The notes beneath the pieces were generated by a model. It was not told the DNA's origin and ran no database searches. It saw nothing but the letters and a program-made list of their open reading frames with translations. A DNA stretch of 64,000 bases, taken from contig NC_063019.1 in NCBI RefSeq assembly GCF_020509005.1, positions 2,480,001 through 2,544,000 of the forward strand. The letters are read 5' to 3'. Within the stretch, counting starts at the first letter, position 1. Each line of letters begins with the position of its first letter. Position numbers and translations under genes: made by a program. Origin of the DNA: Fulvia fulva (lineage: Eukaryota; Ascomycota; Dothideomycetes; Mycosphaerellales; Mycosphaerellaceae). Shown here piece by piece: positions 34,137 through 44,499 of this stretch.

Positions 34137-37100
34137 TCAGAAGGTCTCAAACAATCCCTTATACAAGCTGGAGCTGCCTTACAAAGTTTTGAAACTGCTG
34201 GCCATTAAGGGGCTTAGCCAGCCCATCAGCAACTATGTCCTTTATGTGGCAGTAATCCACTACAATCTTCCTTTACTACGAGAGATTCCTGACATAGTGG
34301 TATGCAACATCAATATGCTTTGACCTGTCATAGACATGGGCATCTTTAACAAAGGTCAAAGCTGCTTGGTTGTCACCTATAAGCTCTACGGGTCTCAGCT
34401 CATCAACAGTACTGCTTGCCTTGATCCTAGGTTAGAATGAACACTCTCTAACCAGGTCAGGACACCTTATCTCCCTAAGGACTGCAGCAAGAAACTGTGA
34501 CTGCTTGGCTGCTGCATTTATGGCTATGAACTTAGCCTCCATTGTTGATGTGGCAACAGACTTCTGCTTCCTACTTATCCAGGACACAGGTGATCTATAA
34601 AGGAACCACACATGTCTAAGGATTGAGACTCTGTCTGCCTTGTCCATGGCATAACCAGAATCTGGGTATCCCTGGAGAATACCTCCTCCTCTTCTGTACA
34701 TCAAGCCTAGGTCCGGGTATGATCTCAGATACCTGGAGAGTTTCTTCAAAGCTCTAAGATGTTGCTTTGGAGGGTCAGCAACATATGAGCTGATTCTTCT
34801 AAGGGGGAAAGCAAGGTCTGGCCTTGTCATTGTCATTGGCCACATCCAGGTACCATTGCAACCCTGGTACTCCTGTTTGTTGCACCTCTCATCCATAGTA
34901 GCTGAAGGTCTCAGATCCTCATAGCTGTCCATAGGTGAGAGTGTGGGTGTGGCCTTCTCTGGAGAGATGCCCATCTTGGCAAGGTTAGTTTGGATGTAGT
35001 GTCCTTGATCAAGCTTTACAGTGCCTTAGGACCTGTCTCTTGTAATCCTCATTCCAAGGATCTTCGTAGGTTCACCAAGATCTTTAATCTTAAACACTTT
35101 TCCAAGCTCAGCCTTAAACCACTGAACATCTGACAGCTTTGGAGCTACAATGGGGATGTCATCCACATAGGTGAGGACCATGAGGTCTCTTCCTCTGTAG
35201 ATGAGTAGGCATGGATCCACCTGGGACTAGGTGGATCCAATCTGTTCTAGCTTGGCAACATAGAGCTTGTTCCAATCTCTAGCTGCTTGCTTCAGTCCAT
35301 GTAGGCTTCTAAGGACCTTGAAGACCATATTTGGTGGAATTTCAACACCTAGGGGTGGGATCATGTAGATGTCTTCAAGAAGGCTGCTTTCGGTGAAAGC
35401 ATTGTTCACATCCACCTAGTATATCTCAAGATCTCTCTCACATACTACAGCCATGAAGACCCTAAGGGTATCATGCCTAACAGTAGGTGCAAAGGTCTCT
35501 TCAAAGTCAACACCATATTTTTGTGAAAACCCTCTTGCAACCAGTCTTGCCTTGAACTCTTCAATGGCTCCACTGATCATTCTTTTCACATCAAAAACCC
35601 ACTTAGATGTAACCAGGCTTGCACCCCTTGGTGGTACAACTGGTTCCAAGGTGTTGTTGCTTCCTAAGGCAATAAGTTCTTTCTGGATTGCCTCTTTCCA
35701 CATATGTCCCCAATTGGGGTCTCCCACTGCCTCCTTATAGGACTTTAGGATTGGCACTTCCTGCTGGTAGGCTATAGCCTGCCTAACAGCAGCAAATGCA
35801 TATCCCTCCACATCATTCAGGATTTCCTCAACCCAGCTCATAGTTGGATCAAGATGAAACATCTGAGCAATCAATGCCCTATAATGCTTGGCTTCATGCT
35901 CAGCAAAGCCATCATCTTCATCCCCCCTTGACCTCTTGTTGCCTGTAAGCTGAGGTGGCTGTTGAGGTTGATCCTCCTGAACAAGTTCCTCTTCCTTTTC
36001 TTTTCTTGGAGTCCCCTCTACTCCAATCTTCTGGTACTCTCTAATGTCTTTTGGAGGTTGGGGAAGTTGCACAAACACTGTTTTAGCAAGGAAAGAATTT
36101 CCCTTGCACCATCACTACGGATTGCAGATAGAAAACACCTTGAGCTGTTCTCTACCTGAACCTTCCATTCCTTTAGAGCTGTAGGAGCATCACTCCTAGC
36201 CTTCAAAGGGACTACCCACTTCTTCCTCAAGAAGTTGTCTACAATCTCAAGCCAGTACTTGAAGCCAAGTCTTGAGACTGCCCCTTGAAAAGGCCCACAG
36301 ATGTCAATAGAGATGAGGGCCAGCCTCTCTCCTTTCCTCTCTGTGGCAGGTCCTTTGAACTTCCTCATGTTTGCAAGGGAGCAGACCTTGTAGTTCTGGT
36401 GTTCAGAAGGAACAGGAATGGGATCTTTCTTGTCAGTGACTCTATGCAGGTTTCTTAGCAGTCCCTTGCTAAGGTGTGCACATCTTCTATGCTATAGCTC
36501 CCACTGGTCCTAGGACTCAGTGGCAGTCATAGCCTATTCCAATTCATACTCAAAATGTGTACCTAACTTGGACAGATCCAAGTCATGCTCCTGTAGAGAG
36601 GCATATGCTTGAGGCATAGCTTCAAGCTGCTCTGAAACACTTTGAATGAATGGAACACCCCCTCTCAGCTTTGTCTAGACAACAGGTTTTCCAGAAAGGG
36701 ATTTAAGGGTGAAACTGGGTGGTTGGACAGCAAATTGTTGGCTGAACTGATTCCAAGAAACAAGACTAACTCCAAGGCCAGGAACAAACAAGACATTTTC
36801 TAAGACAATTTGCTTTCTAGAAGGACCACCCATTACTGCACTTCCCATATGTGTAGCTTGTAGATAGCCACCCCCAACCTTGATCCACTTCCTCTTTTGA
36901 AGAGGCTTCAGTGTCCTGAATAGTGAATCTTGGTCAGTCATATGTAATGAAGCACAAGAGTCAAGCAACCACTCGGACGAGGGGTACTTGCCCTTAGCTT
37001 CTACAGTGGAATGGGCAACCTCATCAACATCATCATCTTCTGATGGTATCTCAGAGTCTGATGCGTCTTCCTGGGTCGCACGGGCCCTTGCAGGCTTCTT

Positions 37101-38060
37101 ACTAGGGGAGGCCTTTGGCTTGCGGCTCTCCTTCATCTGCTTTGCAAGGTCCGTCATCACCTTGAGGACATCACGAAGGTTTGGTGATGATGACCTCCTA
37201 CGAGGTGGTGACGGTTGTCTCTTAGCAGGGTAGGTAACCCTAGCTAGTTTGTCCTTGTTCCTAACAGCCTGCTGAGCTGTAGAAAGGTGTAGGCACTTGC
37301 TCATAAAATGGTCACTATTGTAGAGATGGTACGTGAGCTTGCCCTGGAAACCCTTCTTAGCGAACATGGCTGTCCCTTGATAAATCATTGATTCTTGCTT
37401 CTCCCTAAGGATTGCAAGAATGTCTTGTGGTGAGAGATTCACCTGGGCATCAATTGCATCGCGAATTGAGCCAAATGAGTCTGGCAGAGCTGCTAAGAGT
37501 TGCTAGATCTTTCTGTCCTTAGTCTTGATGTCTTGGAACTAAGGCGAGATTGAAACAGCCCTCCTTGCAATTGAGCTAAGCTCCTGCCAGGCGTCATCTA
37601 TTGACTAGTCCTCTGTCATCACGAAATTGGTGTATTGCTGAAGCAAACTTCTTCTAGTAGCGAGAAGTCTTCTCTTGTATTTGGCTTCAGCCCATTCCCA
37701 CAACTCCTTCGTATGCCGGATCTCGTATGTCATCTCTTAGTCATCTGTCGATAGACAGATGTACATCTCATACAGGGCCGTTACATTGTGCCGTCTATAC
37801 GATGCCTTCCTTATCGCTTAATCTAAAGGAAGGGATGACTCCGATGATGTAGAGGGTGTCGCTATAGATAGGGTCGTAGCGGGAATGTCCGTAATAATGT
37901 CTTCGAGGACCTAGTCAACCTGCTTTAATACTAGGTATATTCTTATTAGCTTGAACTATGTTTCGTGGTTCTCTCTTGTTAGAACAGGTACTACTCTCTT
38001 TCTTATAAACCCAGTCTCGTTCTCTATTTTTTGTAAGTTAAGGGACAGGTTGGCTACCCT
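34137..38060 (-). pseudogene. copia-2 gag-pol polyprotein
   Basis: One minus-strand polyprotein in copia order. A UBN2-type gag comes first (about 38000-37300), with a degenerate zinc knuckle (SDHFMSKC, near 37300). A protease motif, WLLDSCASLHMT, follows near 36970, where Cys stands in place of the usual Gly. The integrase core keeps SIDICGPFQ and IRSDGAREIL, but the segment with the catalytic Glu is missing near 36060, apparently deleted. Reverse transcriptase (35740-35050) has SKWVFDVKR, DVNNAF and an intact LTYVDD. RNase H (34970-34140) ends at a TGA at 34137-34139. In-frame TAGs, as at 35413-35415 and 35221-35226, fit former CAG codons. The start is approximate. Confidence 0.88.
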
Positions 38061-38528
38061 TAGGTAAAAGGATATATTCGGTCGTACGCGATCGGATCGA
38101 AATGGGATAAAACGAACGCGAGGTTAATGGCGGAGAGGATGGCTATCCGCCGGAAAGGGGAGGAAAGTCGAAGGATCGTATTAGTGCTAAGACACTATAG
38201 CGTAACTCTCTTAGTAGAGGGGGTTTCTAAGACACTACGGCTCTCTTAGAATGAACAGTTAGTCGATGCGAACGCGATGTCCGGAGAGCGACTCTTCTTA
38301 GTAAGCTCGCCTACTTATCTAAGGTATTAGTATAGGCTCCCTGACTCGGAGTCTAACAGTGCCTCACTAGGCTCTTTCACGTCTTATATACACCTATAGC
38401 ACGGCTGTAGCTTCCTATATAATGCGGGTACGGCCTCTAGTCTGCCTTCCTTTTGTTCCAAAGAGGAATAACTCTAATACGACTTTGTCGAGAGTGAAAC
38501 ACCGAGTTGCTAACCCGGGCTTATAACC

Positions 38529-38746
38529 TATTAAACAGGTACGAGTTACGTAGTAGTAGAAGACGGCGGATTATACGAAAGACGAAGAAGGACCTAATAG
38601 GATAGCGTGTATCTATATCTAGTATCGCCGGTATTAGTATAAGTGTTTTAGGAGGGACAGCTATACTTAGGACTTGACTAGCAAGCCCTGATTACTAATC
38701 CCCCTAAGCACCTAATGTTGACCCTATGACCTATATATTCTTAACA
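38529..38746 (-). repeat. copia-2 5' LTR (RIPed)
   Basis: 218 bp, pairs with 33907-34124. It carries many more TA dinucleotides than its partner, including TATTAAAC for TGTTAAAC at the edge. Confidence 0.92.
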
Positions 38747-38751
38747 GTATC

Positions 38752-39183
38752 TAAACAAATCACTATTACTAAGTCCTTAATAGAGGCTAAGCTACTCGGG
38801 CTTTCGTAAGCCGCCTTAGAGCTTATATAGTAGGAACGAGTCTTCGCTAAGATATACCTTTAGTTTAATTAGCGTACCTACTTATACTACGATAATACGT
38901 AGACTATCCGCCTTATTAACTAATAAGGGCAAAAGCTTAATACGAAGCTACGCTACGTTAATATCTACTACTACTAGCTCTAATAGCGAGACTAGCGCGG
39001 AGACATTAAGATTAAGTATCTTAGTACTAACTATATACCTATAGACGGGCTGACTAAGCTACTTCTACTATAGAAGTATAAGTACTTCGTTAAGCTACTT
39101 AATATAGCTAAGGAAGGCGTAGACCTACGTACCTTAGTACCCTCTATAGCCGTATTAGGAGGTAACGGGCTAATAGACGCCTA
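38752..39183 (+). pseudogene. copia-1a RNase H, last part
   Basis: Continuation of copia-1a pol after copia-2, aligned with 50156-50589 of copia-1b. It ends at the same TAA stop (39181-39183, after GGNGLIDA). RIP-type stops interrupt it. The element's long 3' non-coding region follows. Confidence 0.8.
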
Positions 39184-40251
39184 AGAAGCCCGTAGTAGCG
39201 GCCTTACCTTATCTCAAAACGAACACCGAACGGCTTTATCTTTACGGACACCTCTCTAGAAGCGCTAGTAGGCGTAAGACACGGCTACTAGTAGCTACTA
39301 ATACTATAGACGATAACGAAGCTAGGGTAAAGCATCTACTATTCACCGGTACGGCCCTAGTACTATTATTAATAGGTGTTTCTCGGACTCCTATTAGCTA
39401 ATAGCGTAAGGGCGAGAAACACCCCTATTACTAGTAGTAGCGTACGCGCGCGCGACAAAAGTAGCGCGTCTAATTAGAACGTAAGAAACGCCTTTAACTT
39501 ACTACTAGTAACAACACTACCACCTTGTCACTATATCATCCGCTGCTTTCGTACCTTATATATAGCACACACTTGCCTAAAACAAAAAGCTGTCATCACC
39601 CTAAGGTGATGACCTTTAAAAGTATAGAAAGTAAGGCACCCCGAAGGTGCCTTTTCAACTTTCCGATACCGTTGCTCCGGTGTTACCTATTGGAGCCCGA
39701 TTACACCTCACATGGTGCAAGCTCTGTCGTAGACAGCCTAGTGTATTGCGCTACTGACTAGTATCTCATACTCCCTAGGGGCAGAGCGAGCTCTCTTACT
39801 ATTCGCCGGAGCGGAATAACTTGGCATAAAGCAATTATCGGACAATTTAATAAGTTGAGCGGACGACAATATATGTTTAAGCATACGATAGGACTAAGGC
39901 TACCCCTGGATTGAACTCAGGACCTCTGATGTTTGCCGGTGGGTGAGATGATTGCACACTCAAGTGAAAGTCCGTGCAACGGGACCATCACCTGAGCCAT
40001 CTCACCGGCAACAGTCACACAATCTATGCTTTCAATGGCAGCAGTGAAAGTGAGGAATGAGGGAAGGGGTACAAAGCTCACCTCACTCACCTCAGCTCAC
40101 TTCACTTGAAACAGCTGACTTACCCTCACTGCAGCAGCAGCAACACCGAGGGCCTGACGTCACTGCCATAGGTAGGGGGGTGGTTATGACAGGGTGCACG
40201 CGATCACATGGGAATCAGCTCATTCACTCCAGTGCACGAGCTGAGGGGGTG
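39184..40251 (+). other. copia-1a 3' non-coding region with hairpins and tRNA-like module
   Basis: About 1.07 kb between the pol stop and the 3' LTR with no convincing gene. It holds an 11-bp-stem hairpin (39375-39423), a perfect 9-bp hairpin GTCATCACC/GGTGATGAC (39592-39613), an 8-bp hairpin followed by T4 (39633-39655), a tRNA-like module (39898-40009), a TGACGTCA palindrome (40155-40162), and a purine-rich tract against the LTR. The same order occurs in copia-1b. Confidence 0.75.
39898..40009 (-). ncRNA. tRNA-like folded module in copia-1a
   Basis: On the minus strand, GCCGGTGAGATGGCTCAGG resembles a tRNA 5' half with an A box. GAGGTCCTGAGTTCAATCC resembles a T arm with a B box. Between them are a TTGCAC/GTGCAA hairpin and a stem pairing GCCGGT-GAGATG with CATCTC...ACCGGC. 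The 3' end does not pair as a normal acceptor stem, so this is not a standard tRNA. An identical-length, nearly identical copy is at 51280-51391. A tRNA- or SINE-derived piece captured by the element is the best guess. Confidence 0.45.
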
Positions 40252-40458
40252 TGTCGCGATCCGAGCGTGCACATGGGCAACATCCCATCATCAAAACTTG
40301 AGGCCACGTACGCCAAGAATCAGGTGACTGATTAGTCACCTGCAGCCTCTTCAAGAGCAACACTTGTCTATTCTAGATAGACACATGCAATACACAACCT
40401 GCTTTTGAAACACTCTATATGAGCCCGTACAATAACTTCCCACACTTCTAACGTGATA
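40252..40458 (+). repeat. copia-1a 3' LTR (nearly unmutated)
   Basis: 207 bp. It differs from the copia-1b 5' LTR at only about four positions, yet from its own 5' LTR at roughly three dozen. It is followed by the TSD gcgga. Confidence 0.93.
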
Positions 40459-40463
40459 GCGGA

Positions 40464-41367
40464 TACGCTATAGTATAAGCATACTCGACCTAGTATTTGC
40501 TACTAGGAGCATCACGGGGCGAATCTAGTAGTGCTAGCCGTACGAAGAACTCGATTCCGACTCCGACTACATCTTAGTTATCACCTCGATCGAGATAGAG
40601 ATCCCGACGCAACCGGAAGGACCCGCTCGACCGTAGTAGAAGAAAGCTAACTAGGCAAAGGTCCACAAGACGCTGAAACAGAAAATCCTGGATCTGGGAT
40701 TGGCACCGAGCACATGTCATGCAGATCTCGACGACAAGGCGCATCGATTGCAAGGTGCGATCCAAGAGACAATTGAGCTTACCATCCCGAAAGCCCGACC
40801 ATCACACCTCGCACGAGCGGGGTGGACTACGGAATGCAAAGAAGCGACACGCCAGGCGAGGCGAGCACGACGACGATGGACGCGAAGCGGACTCGACGCC
40901 GACTATCTAGCCTACCGGACGGCGACGAACTCGAAGAAGTGACAGATTCGGAAGGACACTAGAACGACGTGGCGATAGACGGTGGCGGATATCACCAAAG
41001 ACCCGAAAAATGTGCTGTTGGCGGTTGTGAACCTCCAAAGGTAAGCGTAGCGGAATGGAGCTCTCTACCAACCCTTCTAGACTGCAAAGTAGCGTGCGAT
41101 CCACGCTACCGCTACCCGACGTACAGTGCTTATTATACGACGACATAGGCGTTAGCGACGAGTATATGTTTACGCAACAGGCACAGTGCGGTAGGTCACG
41201 TGACCCTAAAACTTGAAAGTTGACCGATCAGAGCGGGCGCTAAGGCTAGTTGAGGGCTGGTATAGAGCTTCACTCCCTCGCTGACGCCTCACCTACGTAC
41301 TCGCAAGCTCGTACTCCGGTGTGGCTAGCGCTCGGTCGCTACGCTTAAAGATGTGGAAACTAGCTAA
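40464..41367 (+). pseudogene. LINE-2 endonuclease C-terminal part and linker
   Basis: Continuation of the LINE-2 endonuclease after copia-1a, leading to the reverse transcriptase. The C-terminal endonuclease blocks are recognisable but broken up to about 40640. From 40680 the sequence is rich in CA/TG and an R/A-rich linker reads open in places (40700-40942). Some stops and probable frameshifts remain. Confidence 0.6.
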
Positions 41368-42666
41368 GTGGGCGAGAACGTCAGCGTTCGAGCTACAAGC
41401 ACCACCTCAGTTCCCGCCGTTGAAAACAAGGGACGGCATCTACCAAAGCTCGAACGACGCGAAAGCAGACATCCTCGCAAGCACTTCTTCCCGCTAGAAA
41501 AGGCAGCCGACCTCTCTGACATTGCGAACCATCAATACCCCAACGAAATACCTATGCTGCAAACAGTCACCGTTGAAGAAGTCGTCAAAATCCTGAAGGC
41601 CTTACCGCCGGACAAGGCTCCAGGCCCGGACGGCATTCCTAACAGAGTGCTTCGAGAGTGCCGCGGACCGCTCTTGCAACCGCTGGCGAGCTCCTTTCAG
41701 GAGTGTCTCGAGATGTCACACCACCCAGCTCCGTTCCGACACTCCAACACCGTCGTGATACGAAAGCCCCAGAAGCCGTGCTACGACGTCCCGAAGGCAT
41801 ACCGGCCGATCGCGTTGCTCAACACGTTGGGCAAAGCTCTAGAAAAGATCGTGGCGATACGGCTGTCACAGTTAGCAGAAGAACATCATCTCCTCCCTGC
41901 CACACAGATGGGAGCGAGACCTCGGCGGTCCACCGTGACGGCACTGGAGCTCCTCACGGAACAGATTCGGACAGTGTGGGCCCAAGATAAGAAGCTGGTC
42001 GCCACACTTCTCAGCCTCGATATCTCGGGTGCATTCGACAATGTCCCCCACGACAGGCTTCTCCACAACGTTCGCAATGCGGGTATCCCGAGCTGGACCG
42101 TGCAATACATCAAGTCATTCCTCACCGACCGCACAACATTCTTAACACTGGGCACATACCGCGATAAGACCCGGCCGGTCTCCACCGGAATACTGCAGGG
42201 ATCCACTCTGTCTCCGATTCTCTTCTTGTTCTTCGCCTCAACGCTGCTGCCACAGCTTAATAGTGGCCTAACATCCGCAGTGGGATTTGTAGACGACACC
42301 AACATCCTCACATTCGGCCGATCGACAGAGGATAACTGTCGGACATTGGAACGAGCGAACGACATACGTATCGAATGGGCCAAGACGCACGGAGCCACTT
42401 TCGCCCCTGACAAGTATCAACTCATTCACTTCACCCCCTGCCTAAAGAAGTTCAACTTGCAGGCCACGATCCAGATTCCTGGGTTTCAGGGTAATCCCTC
42501 GCCAGTGGTTCGAATCCTCGGCGTCGACCTCGACTCTCGACTGAAATGGGGTCCTCACATCCGACAGACCGCAAAGGCTACAGCCCAGATGTCGGCAGTC
42601 ACTCGACTGACGCAAAGCACGGGGGGGCATCGTTTGCAAAGGCGAGGCAGATTTACGCCGCAGTAG
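41368..42666 (+). pseudogene. LINE-2 reverse transcriptase (432-codon open frame)
   Basis: The best-kept LINE reverse transcriptase here, in one open frame. Blocks in order: EEVVKILKALPPDKAPGPDG (about residue 71), YRPIALLNTLGKALEKIV (about 145), LLSLDISGAFDNVPHDRLL (about 213), ILQGSTLSPILFLFF (about 272), the catalytic GFVDDTNIL (about 303), and RILGVDLDSRLKWGPH (about 379). The frame is lost after STGG near 42625 by a one-base change. LINE sequence then continues in other frames (CLRTVTGAYKTT, LEHEASISPLDLHLEKLA) to about 42970. The first ATG is probably not the true ORF2 start, because the endonuclease lies upstream. Confidence 0.88.
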
Positions 42667-43060
42667 TGCGACCGGTATTGAAGTACGGGTGCAAGTGTGG
42701 TATGACCCCGAGGACAAACGAATTGGCCGGAACAAACTCATCTACCCGTTGCAAACAAAACAAAGCAAGTGCCTGCGGACTGTCACAGGAGCGTATAAGA
42801 CGACAAATGTGTAGCTCCTCGAACATGAAGCCAGTATCTCACCCCTAGATTTACACCTAGAGAAACTCGCAGTGACATACGCACTGAAATCAGCCGACAC
42901 CGACGGGAATCGGACTGTCACACAGGCGTGCGACCAGGTGGAAGAGCGAGCCCTAAGGACACTTGACATCCGATTAACGAAACCCCTCTTATTAGTAAGG
43001 AAGCTCTAGAGAAGACTGGAGCGCCTCGACAGCAACGGGGTAGGAGGGCAGGGAATAACG

Positions 43061-43678
43061 TCGACGACGGGTGAGCGTTGTATTTGGCTGTTATAGGAAC
43101 AGCAAATGGTTTTACAGCATCTCTATCAAAAGGGCTTCGGCTACTTATAGAGAAGAAGGAGTTTTACCCGGGCCTCGGCCACGGCTTTCCTCCTTGTCGG
43201 CAGGTAGATAGGGGCAACACGCATGGACCCGCAATGGAGCTATATCGGGGTAAGAATGAATAGTAATTATTCTCGTTGACTTGACTTCTCTGTATTAAAC
43301 TGATATATTCATAGTACCTAGCTTCGAGCTTCAGGGAATACCTAAAGCTAAGTACCCGTAGTCGATATTACTTTTACTAATAAGCTCATATTACTTTAAT
43401 TTCGACCTTAATATCGGGAGAGGTTAAATTATCTACTCTAGATAGAGTTCTTCTAGGAGTAGCTAACTAGGACATGCCGGCTCTACCTTAATATTAGGTT
43501 TATAGAATAAAGGAGAAGAGGGTGTCCGAGTAACAAACAGTTTAGTATATAGGCCTTCCTACCTCTCTTCTACATTAATTTCTATTCGAAGTTACTACCG
43601 CCATTAACCTACCTCCTATCTAATTACCGAGCCTTCGTACGAGTCACTATATCTCGAAACTGTTATAATCTCGCTACT
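43061..43678. other. Spacer between LINE-2 and the secreted-protein gene
   Basis: 43061-43260 contains a short open stretch (43078-43263, 61 codons) with no recognisable domain, and may be a LINE-2 tail. From 43260 to 43678 the sequence is TA-rich and poor in CA/TG, as in RIPed DNA, with no gene. It would be the promoter region of the gene starting at 43679. A TATATAGG box near 43545 and a C/T-rich stretch (43550-43610) are compatible with a fungal promoter, but the evidence is weak. Confidence 0.5.
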
Positions 43679-44047
43679 ATGCATCTCGCTCAAGCTTCTT
43701 GGGTTATCCTACTTCCACTCTTAGGTCAGATTACAATGATATCCGCACTTTCGTGCGACTACGGGAACTCCGACCCCTTTCCAAATTCCATTCCAGGCCA
43801 CCCCCAATGTACGAAGAACGTTCTAGATCCTATGACGGGCAGGGTCTACGACTTCAATCAATACTGCGTAAGACCTGGATCTGTTCGACTTTGCCAAATA
43901 TGACTAACGGGTAGCTAGTGCACGAATGTCTCCCCTCCTCCTCCGGGTTCCGTAGAAAGGGGCGGTTGCGGGTCGGTAGCAGTACGATGTAAACTTGGCA
44001 TTGCGGGTGATTACTACGGCCGACCTGCTTGCTGTCCAGATCCATAA
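43679..44047 (+). CDS. Small cysteine-rich secreted protein, effector candidate (2 exons)
   Basis: Exon 1 is 43679-43867 and exon 2 is 43919-44047. The 51-bp intron (43868-43918) has a GTAAGA donor, a TGACTAAC branch site and a TAG acceptor, typical of filamentous fungi. The predicted product has 105 residues. Residues 1-25 form a signal peptide (hydrophobic core WVILLPLLG, likely cut near ALS-C). The mature 80 residues hold eight cysteines (26, 44, 63, 64, 80, 87, 101, 102), two of them CC pairs, one made exactly at the splice junction. Without splicing the frame ends after 74 codons. Unlike its flanks, the gene keeps normal CA/TG content and has no premature stop. The cysteine spacing is not that of hydrophobins and I do not recognise the family. 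Small size, secretion, many cysteines and a repeat-rich setting are typical of fungal effectors. That role is inferred. Confidence 0.72.
43868..43918 (+). other. Predicted spliceosomal intron of the secreted-protein gene
   Basis: Phase 0, 51 bp. An earlier TAG at 43912-43914 is only about 8 nt from the branch adenosine. It would give an exon 2 with a single cysteine, so the TAG at 43916-43918 is preferred. Confidence 0.7.
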
Positions 44048-44499
44048 TTATGGAGTCTAGAGAATGTTGAAACGCTGCGACTATCTATGGTGTCCCTACC
44101 TCAGAGGGCCGGAGACGGAGCTCTGTATCTAGCAGTCCGCCAAAACCGAAAACCTAATTTCAGGACATCAATTCTATCGTAATTTCGGACAACACTACGA
44201 ACACTATACGAAAACTTATGTAGAAGTGTCTATGTTCTCTAACGTGCTTCACTACCGAGCGGGCTATACTACCGAGCGGGCCACTTTTGGTAAGAACTGT
44301 ACCACTTCTACTTTAATTACGACGGTATCTTAACACGACGACATCCTATAGAATCGCCACTAGGAGGACAATTCCTCTTCAGATTCTTCGCTATCTAGCG
44401 AGTCTACTTAACAGGTACGTACGTTATGCCCCGACTCGCCACATCGCTTATAGCGTCGTAGCCTTAGTACTAGCCGAACACTATCTAGCGACTCTCTAC

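Larger units (their letters stand above)
33907..38746 (-). mobile_element. copia-2, complete but internally deleted
   Basis: A minus-strand Ty1/copia element bounded by 218-bp LTRs and the TSD gtatc (33902-33906 and 38747-38751). A polypurine tract, GAGTGGGAG, adjoins the 3' LTR (34125-34133). The primer site by the 5' LTR reads GGTTATAAGCCCGGG on the minus strand, again matching the initiator-tRNA half-molecule type. The middle (34.1-37.7 kb) is only lightly RIPed, whereas the leader and 5' LTR (37.8-38.75 kb) are strongly so. It sits in the RNase H of copia-1a. Confidence 0.93.
18170..40458 (+). mobile_element. copia-1a, complete but with three nested insertions
   Basis: A Ty1/copia element bounded by 207-bp LTRs and the TSD gcgga. 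It contains a MINE-like chimera (20019-22816), LINE-1 copy 2 (25868-33696) and copia-2 (33907-38746). After these are removed its internal region is collinear with copia-1b (45065-51840). The primer site after the 5' LTR (GTTATAAGCCC) is the RIPed form of the copia-1b site. The 5' LTR and most of gag-pol are strongly RIPed, while the 3' kilobase is progressively cleaner. Confidence 0.93.
17630..43060 (+). mobile_element. LINE-2, split by copia-1a
   Basis: A plus-strand LINE whose endonuclease begins near 17700 and stops at 18169, where copia-1a is inserted (TSD gcgga at 18165-18169 and 40459-40463). It resumes at 40464 with the rest of the endonuclease and a well-kept reverse transcriptase. 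The left part is heavily RIPed; the right part is nearly unaffected. The 3' end could not be fixed; recognisable LINE protein fades near 43000 and I see no CTAT tail. The left edge abuts the 5' end of LINE-1 copy 1 and is approximate. Confidence 0.75.

Noticed and set aside
39633..39655. Rho-independent bacterial terminator
   Set aside because: The hairpin with a T-run looks like one, but the context is a fungal copia element. It is listed only as a hairpin.
39898..40009. Functional tRNA gene
   Set aside because: A- and B-box-like parts are present, but no normal acceptor stem or seven-base anticodon loop can be drawn. It is kept as a tRNA-like module.
41872..42413. Open stretches on the minus strand and in a second plus frame across the LINE-2 reverse transcriptase
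   Set aside because: Shadows of the reverse transcriptase frame at 41368-42666; no domain of their own.
43679..43903. Unspliced 74-residue version of the secreted protein
   Set aside because: A donor, branch site and acceptor of normal fungal form lie inside it, and splicing gives a more coherent cysteine-rich protein. The spliced model is preferred, though untested.
43679..44047. Hydrophobin
   Set aside because: Eight cysteines with two CC pairs suggest it, but the order here is C-C-CC-C-C-CC, not the C-CC-C-C-CC-C of hydrophobins.
20325..44283. CCGAGCGGGCT shared by the MINE-like module and the pogo inverted repeat
   Set aside because: Only about 12 bases match and the surrounding sequence differs; chance is enough.
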